Positions 8,918 through 16,999 of a stretch of DNA of 64,000 nt are shown here, in pieces (the stretch's first letter is position 1; every line of letters begins with the position of its first letter). Origin of the DNA: CAYNRG01 sp047973125 (GTDB lineage: Bacteria > Bacillota_I > Bacilli_A > Erysipelotrichales > Erysipelotrichaceae); assembly GCA_047973125.1 (NCBI GenBank), contig JBKEBK010000008.1, positions 13,271-77,270 of the forward strand. The letters are read 5' to 3'. Below the pieces are notes generated by a model. It saw only the letters and a list, made by a program, of their open reading frames with translations, had not been told where the DNA came from and searched no databases. The position numbers and the translations under genes are program-made.

Positions 8918-10402
8918 ATGAGACAGCCTGCATTTGATAATCAAAAATACCTAAAACTTCAATCAGAACACATTCATCAAAGAGTTGATAAATTTGGTGG
9001 AAAGCTTTACTTAGAATTTGGGGGAAAACTTTTTGATGACTTTCATGCATCAAGAGTTCTTCCAGGATTTGAGCCAGATAGTAAAGTCAAAATGTTAGAA
9101 AGCATCAAAGAACAGGTTGAACTAATAATTGCAATTAACGCCAACGATATAGAAAAAAATAAAGTCAGAAGCGATCTTGGAATCACTTATGATCAAGACT
9201 GCCTTAGACTAATAGATGCCTTTAGAAGCATTGATATTCTTGTTGGATCAGTAGTAATTTGTCAATATACAAAACAAGCAGCAGCTGATCTATTTAAAAA
9301 GAAGTTAGAAAATATGGGCATTAAGGTTGCTCTACATTATCCAATAAATGGCTACCCTAATAATGTTTCATATATTGTATCAGAAGAAGGTTTTGGGAAA
9401 AACGACTATATTGAAACCCAAAGAAAAATTGTTGTAATTACAGCTCCAGGGCCTGGATCTGGTAAAATGGCAACCTGTCTTTCTCAACTATATCACGATC
9501 AAAAAAGAGGCATCAAATCAGGATATGCGAAATTTGAAACCTTCCCAATTTGGAATCTACCACTTAAACATCCGGTAAACTTAGCCTATGAAGCAGCAAC
9601 AGTAGATTTAAATGATGTTAATATGATTGATCCCTTTCACTTAGAAAGTTATGGTGAGAAAACTGTAAACTATAATCGTGATATTGAAGTGTTCCCAGTG
9701 TTAAATGCCTTATTAGAAAAAATACAAGGTATTTCACCATATAAATCACCCACTGATATGGGAGTAAATATGGCAGGATACTGCATCACAAATGATGAAG
9801 CAGCTATCGCTGCTTGTAAAGAGGAAATCTTAAGACGATATTATAATTCTAAGGTTGCTCTTAGAAAAGATGAAATAAGTGAAGAATCACTATCAAAAAT
9901 GCTCTTAATAATGGCATCAGCTAAAATAGAACCAGAAGATCGTAAGGTTGTCGCAAAAGCTGTAAAATTAGCTGAAGAAACTAAACTTCCAGCTGTATCA
10001 TTACAGCTTGAAACTGGAGAAATTATAACTGGAAAAACGACATCACTACTTGGGGCATCAAGTGCATGTCTATTAAACGCTTTAAAAACAATCGCAAAAA
10101 TTCCTGATAACTTTTTACTAATATCACCTAATGTTTTAGGACCTGTTCAAAATGTAAAAACAGAAATATTAGGAGGAAATAACCCTAGACTACATCTAGA
10201 TGAACTCTTAATTACTTTAGCAATAGCTGCCATTCATAATGATCCCACTAAAAAAGCATTGCAGTGCATAAGTCAGCTCAGAGGATGTGAGGCCCATTCA
10301 TCAGTTATCCTATCTGAAGTAGATGTAGCAACATTTAAAAAGTTAGGAATAAACCTAACTCAAGAACCAGTTTATCAAACTAAAAAGTTGTATCATAAAT
10401 AA
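8918..10402 (+). CDS. DUF1846 family protein
   Basis: The protein has 494 residues and matches the DUF1846 family of Bacillota in length and in the segments GGKLYLEFGGKLFDDFHASR, TAPGPGSGKMATCLSQLYHD and TDMGVNMAGYCI. The GPGSGKMAT string looks like a nucleotide-binding loop but is not a standard P-loop. The family is conserved and structurally studied, but I know of no established reaction. It is a single-gene unit, with CGGAG 9 bases from the ATG. It is not linked to the neighbouring aldolase, which is divergent. Confidence 0.88.
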   Translation: MRQPAFDNQKYLKLQSEHIHQRVDKFGGKLYLEFGGKLFDDFHASRVLPGFEPDSKVKMLESIKEQVELIIAINANDIEKNKVRSDLGITYDQDCLRLIDAFRSIDILVGSVVICQYTKQAAADLFKKKLENMGIKVALHYPINGYPNNVSYIVSEEGFGKNDYIETQRKIVVITAPGPGSGKMATCLSQLYHDQKRGIKSGYAKFETFPIWNLPLKHPVNLAYEAATVDLNDVNMIDPFHLESYGEKTVNYNRDIEVFPVLNALLEKIQGISPYKSPTDMGVNMAGYCITNDEAAIAACKEEILRRYYNSKVALRKDEISEESLSKMLLIMASAKIEPEDRKVVAKAVKLAEETKLPAVSLQLETGEIITGKTTSLLGASSACLLNALKTIAKIPDNFLLISPNVLGPVQNVKTEILGGNNPRLHLDELLITLAIAAIHNDPTKKALQCISQLRGCEAHSSVILSEVDVATFKKLGINLTQEPVYQTKKLYHK

Positions 10403-10430
10403 ACTAGCATATTCATGCTAGTTTTTCTTT
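10401..10430. terminator. Terminator shared by DUF1846 and HAD genes
   Basis: The stem AAACTAGCAT (10401-10410) pairs with ATGCTAGTTT (10415-10424) across a 4-base loop and is followed by TTCTTTT. The stop codon of the convergent HAD gene (10413-10415) lies in the loop. Confidence 0.82.
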
Positions 10431-11054
10431 TAATTCATTTAGATTATGGATAATTTCATTATTACACTTTGATAAAACTTCATAGCTTTGATGACCATGA
10501 TCTATTAAAATACATCTTACACCAAGCGCAACAGCACACTCATAGTCATGAGTACTATCCCCTACCCATACTATCCTATCAAGCGGTACATCACATGTTT
10601 TGATCCAATTAAGTGCTTCATCTTGTTTTGATGAGGCATAGATATCACTTACACCAACTAATTCATCAAAAAGATGATCGCATTTAAAAAATGATGCTTG
10701 CTTAAGTAAAATCTTAATTTGTGAGGCTGACATTAAAGTATTCTTTATACCTTTATCCATAAAATACTGCAACAAATCAATTGCCTCATTATGAAGCATT
10801 GAAGATGCTTCATAGCTTTTCATATAATTTTGAATATAGTTACTTGAAATCTTATCAAAATTCTTTTCATCACAATTAAAACCCAATTTCCTATACATTT
10901 CGATAACTGGGAACTCAAAGACATTTTTATACTTGGAAATATTTTCTAGCTCATTTAATCCTTCATTTCTTAATGCATCATTTAACAAGCTATAACCAAG
11001 ATCTAAATCATCAAGTAAAGTTCCATTCCAGTCCCATATTATTAATTCAATCAT
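10413..11054 (-). CDS. HAD-superfamily hydrolase, phosphoglycolate-phosphatase-like
   Basis: The 213-residue protein has motif I DWNGTLLDD (Asp8, Asp10; the Asn replaces the usual Asp-Gly neighbour, as seen in some Gph-like HADs). A helical cap, motif II in TLMSAS, and motif IV in VWVGDSTHDYECA follow. The substrate is unknown. Its last codon pair falls inside the loop of a bidirectional terminator. It is followed upstream by the delta-subunit gene, which has its own terminator, so the two may be transcribed separately. Confidence 0.85.
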   Translation of the reverse strand: MIELIIWDWNGTLLDDLDLGYSLLNDALRNEGLNELENISKYKNVFEFPVIEMYRKLGFNCDEKNFDKISSNYIQNYMKSYEASSMLHNEAIDLLQYFMDKGIKNTLMSASQIKILLKQASFFKCDHLFDELVGVSDIYASSKQDEALNWIKTCDVPLDRIVWVGDSTHDYECAVALGVRCILIDHGHQSYEVLSKCNNEIIHNLNELKEKLA

Positions 11055-11065
11055 AAATTCTCCTC

Positions 11066-11090
11066 AAAATAAAAGGTAGTTTTAACTACC
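11066..11090 (-). terminator. Terminator of rpoE
   Basis: On the minus strand a short stem, GGTAGT with ACTACC and loop TAAA, is followed by TTTTATTTT. It directly follows the rpoE stop. Confidence 0.65.
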
Positions 11091-11091
11091 C

Positions 11092-11403
11092 TTAATCCTC
11101 ATCATCTTCATCTTCATCTTTATCTTCTTCAAAGTCATCTTCATCATCATCAAGATCAATCGGCTCAATCACTTCATTTGAAAAAGCATGTCTTGCTCTT
11201 ATATCCCAACGATTATCTTCAAGTGAAATAAATCTTTTATCTAACATTAAGTCTGTATAAAATTCTGCAATCTTTCTTTCTTGCATACTCTCATCAAAAC
11301 CTAAAGTATTTATTATTTCAGACCATACTATACTAAAATCAACACCTTTTCTTTTTTTAGATACAACCTTGTAAGCAATGTCTGTCATTGACTGGTAACT
11401 CAA
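11092..11403 (-). CDS. rpoE: RNA polymerase delta subunit
   Basis: The delta subunit of Bacillota RNA polymerase increases promoter selectivity and core recycling. The N-terminal 75 residues form the HARE-HTH type domain (SMTDIAYKVVSKK to NRWDIRAR). The tail is almost purely acidic (DDDEDDFEEDKDEDEDDED), the family hallmark. At 103 residues it is much shorter than the 173 of B. subtilis, mainly through a short acid tail. The start is a TTG, eight bases after AAAGGAGG. A DUF1934 (YwiB-like) gene lies upstream, as in Bacillus, where ywiB, argS and rpoE are neighbours. A consensus promoter precedes it. Confidence 0.9.
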   Translation of the reverse strand: MSYQSMTDIAYKVVSKKRKGVDFSIVWSEIINTLGFDESMQERKIAEFYTDLMLDKRFISLEDNRWDIRARHAFSNEVIEPIDLDDDEDDFEEDKDEDEDDED

Positions 11404-11432
11404 ATTACACTCCTCCTTTAAATTGTTTTTTT

Positions 11433-11461
11433 ATAATAAACTACTTATTCTATTTTGTCAA
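11433..11461 (-). promoter_or_regulatory. Sigma-A promoter of rpoE
   Basis: The minus strand has TTGACA (11456-11461), a 17-base spacer and TATTAT (11433-11438). It lies about 30 bases before the TTG start. Confidence 0.8.
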
Positions 11462-11467
11462 TAATAT

Positions 11468-11833
11468 TTAATAATGACATGAAATTATTGTATCAATAAC
11501 TATGATTTCACCATCATATAAACAATACTCAATTTCCCAAAAACCATCTTCATAAACATAATTTCTTAGCTTAGCACCCAGAATTGTAGTTCCAAATGGA
11601 TGTACAACTTGGGCATTTGTTTCTTTATTTGGATTTAAGTAAATACTAACTTCAAGTTCAGTCTTACGATATAAATATATTTCATTATCACTAAATGAAA
11701 TTTCATTTATCTCTTGATCATAACCAAAAATAAATTGTTTATCTCTAATTAAAATTTCTCCACTATAAAGAATACTTGAATCATTTACTAATTTATCTTT
11801 TTGATCTATAATGCCATTTACTTTAACATCCAT
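11468..11833 (-). CDS. DUF1934 (YwiB-like) protein
   Basis: This 121-residue soluble protein is predicted to be a calycin-like beta barrel. The segment HPFGTTILGAKLRNYVYEDG followed by IEYCLYDGE resembles the conserved C-terminal half of DUF1934. Position next to rpoE agrees with the Bacillus ywiB neighbourhood, although argS is absent here. No function is established. It has its own consensus promoter with a very short leader (about 11 bases from the expected start site to ATG) and only GGGG as ribosome site. Confidence in the family is moderate. Confidence 0.7.
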   Translation of the reverse strand: MDVKVNGIIDQKDKLVNDSSILYSGEILIRDKQFIFGYDQEINEISFSDNEIYLYRKTELEVSIYLNPNKETNAQVVHPFGTTILGAKLRNYVYEDGFWEIEYCLYDGEIIVIDTIISCHY

Positions 11834-11850
11834 ATTAGTACCCCATAAAG

Positions 11851-11878
11851 ATTATACTAATTTTTTTATAAGAGTCAA
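11851..11878 (-). promoter_or_regulatory. Sigma-A promoter of the DUF1934 gene
   Basis: The minus strand has TTGACT (11873-11878), a 16-base spacer and TATAAT (11851-11856). Only 17 bases separate the -10 box from the ATG, so the leader is very short. Confidence 0.8.
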
Positions 11879-11880
11879 TA

Positions 11881-11918
11881 AAAAAATAAAAAAAATTAAA
11901 CTTTTTACAGTTTAATTT
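11881..11918 (-). terminator. Terminator of the PTS-dehydrogenase operon
   Basis: A 10-bp stem, AAATTAAACT with AGTTTAATTT and a 6-base loop, is followed on the minus strand by a T-run. It overlaps the last codons of the dehydrogenase. Confidence 0.82.
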
Positions 11919-12891
11919 CCCATTTACTATTATCACTTTCAATAAATGACTTCAAAGATCTAAGTGCTACCTCAACCATATCAGATACAGCCTGATCTGT
12001 ATAGAAGGCACTATGACCTGTTACAATAACATTTTTATGTTGTTTTAAGATTGCTAATTGATGATTATTTACAATATTAAGACGATTATCTGTATGTATT
12101 ATTCCTAATTCATTTGGAAATACATCTAAGCCACAAGCACCAATATGTCCATTTTCAACCATCTCAATTAAGGCATCTATATCAATTAATTCCGATCTAG
12201 CACAATTAATTATAACAACACCCTTCTTAGTCTTTAATAAATTTTCCTTATTTAACAAATGATGTGTTGATTCAAGATATGGAGCATGTAGTGATATTAC
12301 ATCAGACTCCTTTAATATTGTATCTAAGTCAACATAAGTAAGCTTTGATTCTAATTCCTTATTAGGATATAAGTCATATCCCAATATTTTTCCATTAAAA
12401 CCACTTAGATTATCTGCAGTAGCTGCTCCAATTCTTCCTGTACCGATTATTCCAAAGGTTAAATTATGCATTTCTTTACCTTGAATACCAGCCAAAGAAT
12501 AATCATCAGCATCATTTCTTTTAATCATACTTTTCATCTTACGAATTGCCATTAGTATCAACATTACAGTAAAATCTGCCACACAATATGGTGAGTAAGT
12601 AGCATTTGATAACTTCATATTCAAAGCTTTTAAAGACTTAACATCTACATTGTTATAACCTGTACTTCTAGATGCAATATATTTTATACCCATTTCATTA
12701 AGTTTTTTAAGAACTGCCTCATTAACACTACACATCCCTAAAAATGCTACACCATCATACCCTTTAGCTTGCTCAACTGTATCTAAACTTAAGCGCTCAC
12801 TAACAGTATCAACTTGAATATTTAATTCATCAGAGAATTTTTTAAAAGCAGCACTCTCATCACTTCTAACTGCATATGCAATAATTTTCAT
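11905..12891 (-). CDS. D-isomer-specific 2-hydroxyacid dehydrogenase (D-lactate dehydrogenase-like)
   Basis: This NAD-dependent enzyme of about 328 residues has the Rossmann motif GIIGTGRIG, the conserved Arg in NCARSELID, and the catalytic His in TGHSAFYTDQA. The last pattern is typical of D-lactate dehydrogenase and VanH. The expected acidic residue after DVF is in PNELG rather than the usual YEGE, so substrate may differ. I start at the ATG of MKIIAYAVR, with AGGTGAT four bases upstream. A GTG three codons earlier lies within that site. It immediately follows a PTS-type membrane gene and probably shares its transcript. Confidence 0.85.
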   Translation of the reverse strand: MKIIAYAVRSDESAAFKKFSDELNIQVDTVSERLSLDTVEQAKGYDGVAFLGMCSVNEAVLKKLNEMGIKYIASRSTGYNNVDVKSLKALNMKLSNATYSPYCVADFTVMLILMAIRKMKSMIKRNDADDYSLAGIQGKEMHNLTFGIIGTGRIGAATADNLSGFNGKILGYDLYPNKELESKLTYVDLDTILKESDVISLHAPYLESTHHLLNKENLLKTKKGVVIINCARSELIDIDALIEMVENGHIGACGLDVFPNELGIIHTDNRLNIVNNHQLAILKQHKNVIVTGHSAFYTDQAVSDMVEVALRSLKSFIESDNSKWEIKL

Positions 12892-12900
12892 ATTAATCAC

Positions 12901-13914
12901 CTACTTAAAATCAATGGCATAATCATCAGCATTTACTACCTTTAATTTTTTATCAAAAATATAAGTAGTAATAAATGCAAAAGTAACTGGTATTATAACA
13001 AAAGATAGAACAGTAATTAATAAATTATAAGCATTATATCCAACAATATTTAAATGATTAATTGGACCAATTAATCCACTAATTCCAAACCCTGCACTTG
13101 CAGGAGTTCCCTGTATTTGAAAAATTCCAGCAACTGCACCACAAACTGCCGCATTAACTAGTATTGGAAGAATCATTTTCGGACTCTTCATTAGATTTGC
13201 CATTTGCATTTTAGGAGAACCTAAAAAGTGTGCAATACTTGTACCAAACCCGTTCTTTGAAAACCCAGCAATACACAGTCCAAAACCTGCAGCACAAATA
13301 CCAAGATTAGCAGCCCCTGATGCAATTCCACTAAGTGATATTGCAATGGCAACCCCTGCTGTTGAAACCGGTGATACAATCATTAAAGCAAATGTCACTG
13401 CAATTAATATCCCTGCAACAATTGGAGTAAAGGTTGTAAATGATGCTACCATTTGACCAATTGCTTCAGTAATATATGCCACATATGGCAATGTAAATAA
13501 TCCGATAGCACCTACCACAATTACAATAAGTGGTGGAATAACTAAAATTGTATAGGCTTTTAATTTATTACCAATAAGTAACATTAGCCCCACAGCAATA
13601 GCTGCTGTTAATCCTGCATTAATAACATCACCAATTCCAACTAACATTAGTGATCCATCTGAAAATCTCATTACTCCAGATCCAATTGCCGTAACAATTG
13701 CTAGAGTTCCCGATTGAATTGGTGTTAATTTAAATTGCATTGCAATTGTTAAACCCATAATTACCGCAAGAAGTCTTGTAGACATCGTTGTTAATTGTAG
13801 GATTTCAACCCAACCTATAGCTTTTGCTAATTCCCCAATTAAAGCTCCTGGTATTAGTGCTACAACAATACCAATACTCATACCAGTTAAAACTTTGTTA
13901 ATAAAATTCTTCAT
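12901..13914 (-). CDS. PTS-EIIC-like membrane transporter (PTS_EIIC_2 family)
   Basis: The 337-residue protein is almost entirely hydrophobic, with about ten helices. It resembles the PTS_EIIC_2 family, as in the stretches MGLTIAMQFKLTPIQSGTLA, SPVSTAGVAIAISLSGIASG and GAANLGICAAGFGLCIAGFSKNGFGTS. Classical PTS permeases need EIIA and EIIB. Neither is fused or adjacent here, so transport may be PTS-independent or use distant partners. The gene is cotranscribed with a D-lactate-type dehydrogenase. The substrate is unknown. GGGG lies about 4 bases from the ATG. Confidence 0.75.
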   Translation of the reverse strand: MKNFINKVLTGMSIGIVVALIPGALIGELAKAIGWVEILQLTTMSTRLLAVIMGLTIAMQFKLTPIQSGTLAIVTAIGSGVMRFSDGSLMLVGIGDVINAGLTAAIAVGLMLLIGNKLKAYTILVIPPLIVIVVGAIGLFTLPYVAYITEAIGQMVASFTTFTPIVAGILIAVTFALMIVSPVSTAGVAIAISLSGIASGAANLGICAAGFGLCIAGFSKNGFGTSIAHFLGSPKMQMANLMKSPKMILPILVNAAVCGAVAGIFQIQGTPASAGFGISGLIGPINHLNIVGYNAYNLLITVLSFVIIPVTFAFITTYIFDKKLKVVNADDYAIDFK

Positions 13915-14013
13915 AATACCCCTTTTCTATACTTATTATTTTGTTTTTCACAAATAATTAGCCTTGTAATTTTAACATAGGATAAACTATAAAATCAAAA
14001 TATATTATCAATA

Positions 14014-14043
14014 AAATAAAAAAAATAAGCAGTTTGCTTATTT
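14014..14043 (-). terminator. Terminator of ispF-HD operon
   Basis: The stem AAATAAGCA (14023-14031) pairs with TGCTTATTT (14035-14043). The T-run lies on the minus strand. It overlaps the stop codon of the HD gene. Confidence 0.8.
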
Positions 14044-15255
14044 AAGTTTAGGATAAAACGCTTTCACATCATTTTTCTGTCTTCCTTTATTTAGAGCCTC
14101 CACTATATTTGAAACCTGTGATATTTCACAAATTGAATTATCATCTTTTAAGACCCAAATACCACTATCATTGTTTTTTTGATAAGGTTGATAAGGACGT
14201 TGTTTAACTTCATCATATGAAAAATAATACTTAGAATTATAGCCAGCATCTTCAACATCTTTAATTAAACAATGTAAATGTTCTTTATCTTGTAAGTCCG
14301 TATAATCAAATAAATGACGATTAATAATTCTATTAGCTAGATCTTTTAAAATAGGATCATTAAACTTCTCAATTAAACTAAACCCATAAAAACATGTATT
14401 CTCATCTAATGCAAAATGTTCTTCATTACTAAGAGTCTTTTTTTCCATTAAAGCTTTAAACATTGAAATATCATTAATGCACTCTTGATTATCCTTTAGA
14501 TAATCTCTTAATCTTTTAAATAAGCTATCAAGAATACTTTCATAACTTCTAGAAATCGGATGAAAATATACCTGCCAATACATATGATATCTTGCCATAA
14601 TATAATCCTCCACAGTATCAACTGCTGATTCTTTAATTACCAACTTATCATCCTTTACCCTTAAAATTCTAAGAACTCTCTCTAAATCATACTCACCATA
14701 TTTAGTACCAGTAATGTAGGCATCTCTTAATAAGTAATCCATACGATCAGCATCTAATTGACCACTAATCATCTGCGTTAAAATCTTCTTAGGATGTTTG
14801 TGGGCAATAATATCAGCAACATTTTTTGAAAGATTATGCTCAGCATTTTCTAAAACATTATGAACTTCACTATCACCTGTTAAAATTTGATAAGTAAACT
14901 CTTCATGATTTAATCCAAATAACATTTCAAAAGTATGACTAAAAGGACCATGACCAACATCATGTAAAAGAGCTGCCAACATCACACTAACCTTTTCTTT
15001 CTCACTTAAGTATTTCCTGATATCTTGATTCTCCTCACACATTCTTCTAACAATTTCATAGGTACCTAAGGAATGCGGAAGCCTTGAGTGTTCTGCCGTA
15101 TGATAAACCATATAAGCCCCACCCAACTGTTTTATTCTTCTTAACCTTTGCACCTCTTTACTATTTAGACAATCCCAAATAACTTTGTATTCTATATGAA
15201 TATATCCGTGAATTGGATCTCTTAATACCTTTGATTCATCAAGTTTCCTAAGCAT
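14038..15255 (-). CDS. HD-domain phosphohydrolase (YwfO/dGTPase-like)
   Basis: The protein has 405 residues from the ATG of MLRKLDES, chosen because GGGAG lies 5 bases upstream. An earlier in-frame start would overlap ispF. The metal-binding HD motif is clear: H in TAEHSRLPHSLG, then ALLHDVGHGPFSH, and later the Asp in SGQLDADRMDYLLRDA. These features match the SAMHD1/dGTPase-like HD family, including B. subtilis YwfO. Members hydrolyse nucleotide phosphates, but the substrate cannot be told here. It follows ispF by 11 bases. Confidence 0.86.
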   Translation of the reverse strand: MLRKLDESKVLRDPIHGYIHIEYKVIWDCLNSKEVQRLRRIKQLGGAYMVYHTAEHSRLPHSLGTYEIVRRMCEENQDIRKYLSEKEKVSVMLAALLHDVGHGPFSHTFEMLFGLNHEEFTYQILTGDSEVHNVLENAEHNLSKNVADIIAHKHPKKILTQMISGQLDADRMDYLLRDAYITGTKYGEYDLERVLRILRVKDDKLVIKESAVDTVEDYIMARYHMYWQVYFHPISRSYESILDSLFKRLRDYLKDNQECINDISMFKALMEKKTLSNEEHFALDENTCFYGFSLIEKFNDPILKDLANRIINRHLFDYTDLQDKEHLHCLIKDVEDAGYNSKYYFSYDEVKQRPYQPYQKNNDSGIWVLKDDNSICEISQVSNIVEALNKGRQKNDVKAFYPKLK

Positions 15256-15266
15256 AATATCTCCCT

Positions 15267-15746
15267 TTATTCTACACTTTCTATAAGGCAAACCGCTTGA
15301 GCAATTACACCTTCTTCTCTTCCAACAAAACCTAATTTCTCAGATGTTGTTGCCTTAATATTAATTTTTGATAGATCACAATGCAAGACTCTTGCAATGT
15401 TTTCTCTCATTTTTTCTATATACCCTCTTAACTTAGGCTTTTCAATTATTATTAAAGAATCAATATTACCAACACTAAATTGCATCTCACACATTTTTTT
15501 ATAAACATCTTCTAGTAAGATAAGAGAGCTTATACCCTTATATTTGGGATCATTATCAGGAAATAAACTCCCCAAATCATTTAGGGCTAATGCACCAATA
15601 ATAGCCTCACAAATCGCATGTACAAGTACATCAGCATCTGAGTGTCCTTGTAATCCTTTATGATATTCAATCTTTACCCCACCTAATATTAACTCTTCAT
15701 TTTCAACTAATTTATGGATATCTGTTGACTGTCCAATTCTAATCAA
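15267..15746 (-). CDS. ispF: 2-C-methyl-D-erythritol 2,4-cyclodiphosphate synthase
   Basis: IspF makes the cyclic diphosphate intermediate of the MEP isoprenoid pathway. Metal ligands are seen in STDIHKL, with the third in GHSDADVLVHA. The ATTSEKLGFVGREEG segment holds the CMP-binding loop. I place the start at TTG, giving MIRIGQSTDIH, because AAGGTGAT lies four bases before it. The GTG three codons upstream is inside that ribosome site. The other MEP genes are not in the window, but presence of ispF indicates the MEP route rather than the mevalonate route. Confidence 0.93.
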   Translation of the reverse strand: MIRIGQSTDIHKLVENEELILGGVKIEYHKGLQGHSDADVLVHAICEAIIGALALNDLGSLFPDNDPKYKGISSLILLEDVYKKMCEMQFSVGNIDSLIIIEKPKLRGYIEKMRENIARVLHCDLSKINIKATTSEKLGFVGREEGVIAQAVCLIESVE

Positions 15747-15812
15747 TATAATCACCTTCTTCTTTAATTATTATATCATATATATGATATTATATATAAA
15801 AGGAGTTTACAC

Positions 15813-16835
15813 ATGATAGATACATCAACAATTAAAAAATTAGATTTACAATTATCAGATATAGTCATAGAAATACTTACGACACTTCATAAAAATAATC
15901 ATGAAGCTTATATTGTTGGTGGTTTTATTAGAAATTTTTTTCTTAAAACTAATATAGTAACTGACTATGATTTAGCAACTTCAGCAACCCCAGATGAAAT
16001 AATTGATTTATTTAAGGAATATGTAGTTGATACAAGAGGCATCAAATATGGAGTAATTCAACTTAAAAGAAATGATGAAATTATCGATATTGCTACATTT
16101 AGAAAAGAAGAATACTGTGATAATTCAAGATACAATGTTAATATTACCTTTACAAAAAGTGTACAAGAAGACTCACTTAGAAGAGATTTCACAATTAATG
16201 CAATATACTATAGTCCCTATCATAAAATAAAAGACTTTTATAATGGATTAGATGATTTAAACCATAAACTAATAAAAACCATTAAAGATCCCTATATTAG
16301 CTTTAAAGAAGACCCCTTAAGAATAATTAGAGCATTAAAGTTAAAACTACAATATGATCTTATAATTGATCATTTTACTCTTTTAGCAATGCAACATCTT
16401 AAACATCTAATCTCTAATCTTTCAAAAAATGTTGTTACTAATAATTTTATTAGTTGTCTTAAATCTTCAAAATCAATTGATGATTTAACAATTACATTCG
16501 ATATATTTAGTTCACTATTTATATTACATGAGCAACATGTAATCGATGATATCATCAAAATAATAGCCAGTTCAAAATTAAATAATGATAACTCAAATTA
16601 TGTAATTCTTATAGCACATCTTGCTAATAAATCATTTGATCAAACCAAATTCCTTAATTTCTTTTCTTTTTCAAAAATTGACAAAGAAGATATCAAGATG
16701 ATTATTGAAAATCATCAAATTGATTTAGCTGATAGTAAAAACAAAGATATGTTTTTAAGAAAATATCCAGAAATAAGATCATTTAATCAAATCACTTTAT
16801 ATCAAAGTTTATTTAATAAAGATATACACAAATAA
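15813..16835 (+). CDS. cca: tRNA nucleotidyltransferase / poly(A) polymerase family (CCA-adding)
   Basis: This class II nucleotidyltransferase adds or repairs the 3' CCA end of tRNA. The 340 residues include the GGFIRN loop (36-41), the catalytic carboxylates Asp51 and Asp53 in TDYDLAT, the RRDFTINA motif (123-130), and the EDPLRIIRALK segment of the neck domain. The C-terminal part is shorter and more divergent than in Bacillus. The alternative, a poly(A) polymerase, is unlikely in this lineage. AAAGGAG precedes the ATG by about 9 bases. The A/T-rich intergenic region is shared with divergent ispF. Confidence 0.88.
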   Translation: MIDTSTIKKLDLQLSDIVIEILTTLHKNNHEAYIVGGFIRNFFLKTNIVTDYDLATSATPDEIIDLFKEYVVDTRGIKYGVIQLKRNDEIIDIATFRKEEYCDNSRYNVNITFTKSVQEDSLRRDFTINAIYYSPYHKIKDFYNGLDDLNHKLIKTIKDPYISFKEDPLRIIRALKLKLQYDLIIDHFTLLAMQHLKHLISNLSKNVVTNNFISCLKSSKSIDDLTITFDIFSSLFILHEQHVIDDIIKIIASSKLNNDNSNYVILIAHLANKSFDQTKFLNFFSFSKIDKEDIKMIIENHQIDLADSKNKDMFLRKYPEIRSFNQITLYQSLFNKDIHK

Positions 16836-16941
16836 TATAAGAAATTACCTAAACCACTTGAAAGAGTAATATAAATGAGGATATTAGTTTTATTACTTAA
16901 TTTAATGAAATTTTTTAATAGTTTAAAACAAATAAGATTTC

Positions 16942-16977
16942 AATAAAAAACATCTTATAAAAATTTATAAGATGTTT
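16942..16977 (-). terminator. Terminator of the rpoBC operon
   Basis: A 13-bp stem, AAACATCTTATAA (16948-16960) with TTATAAGATGTTT (16965-16977), is followed on the minus strand by TTTTTTATT. It lies 22 bases after the rpoC stop. Confidence 0.85.
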
Positions 16978-16999
16978 AAATTAGTAAATAATCAAATAT

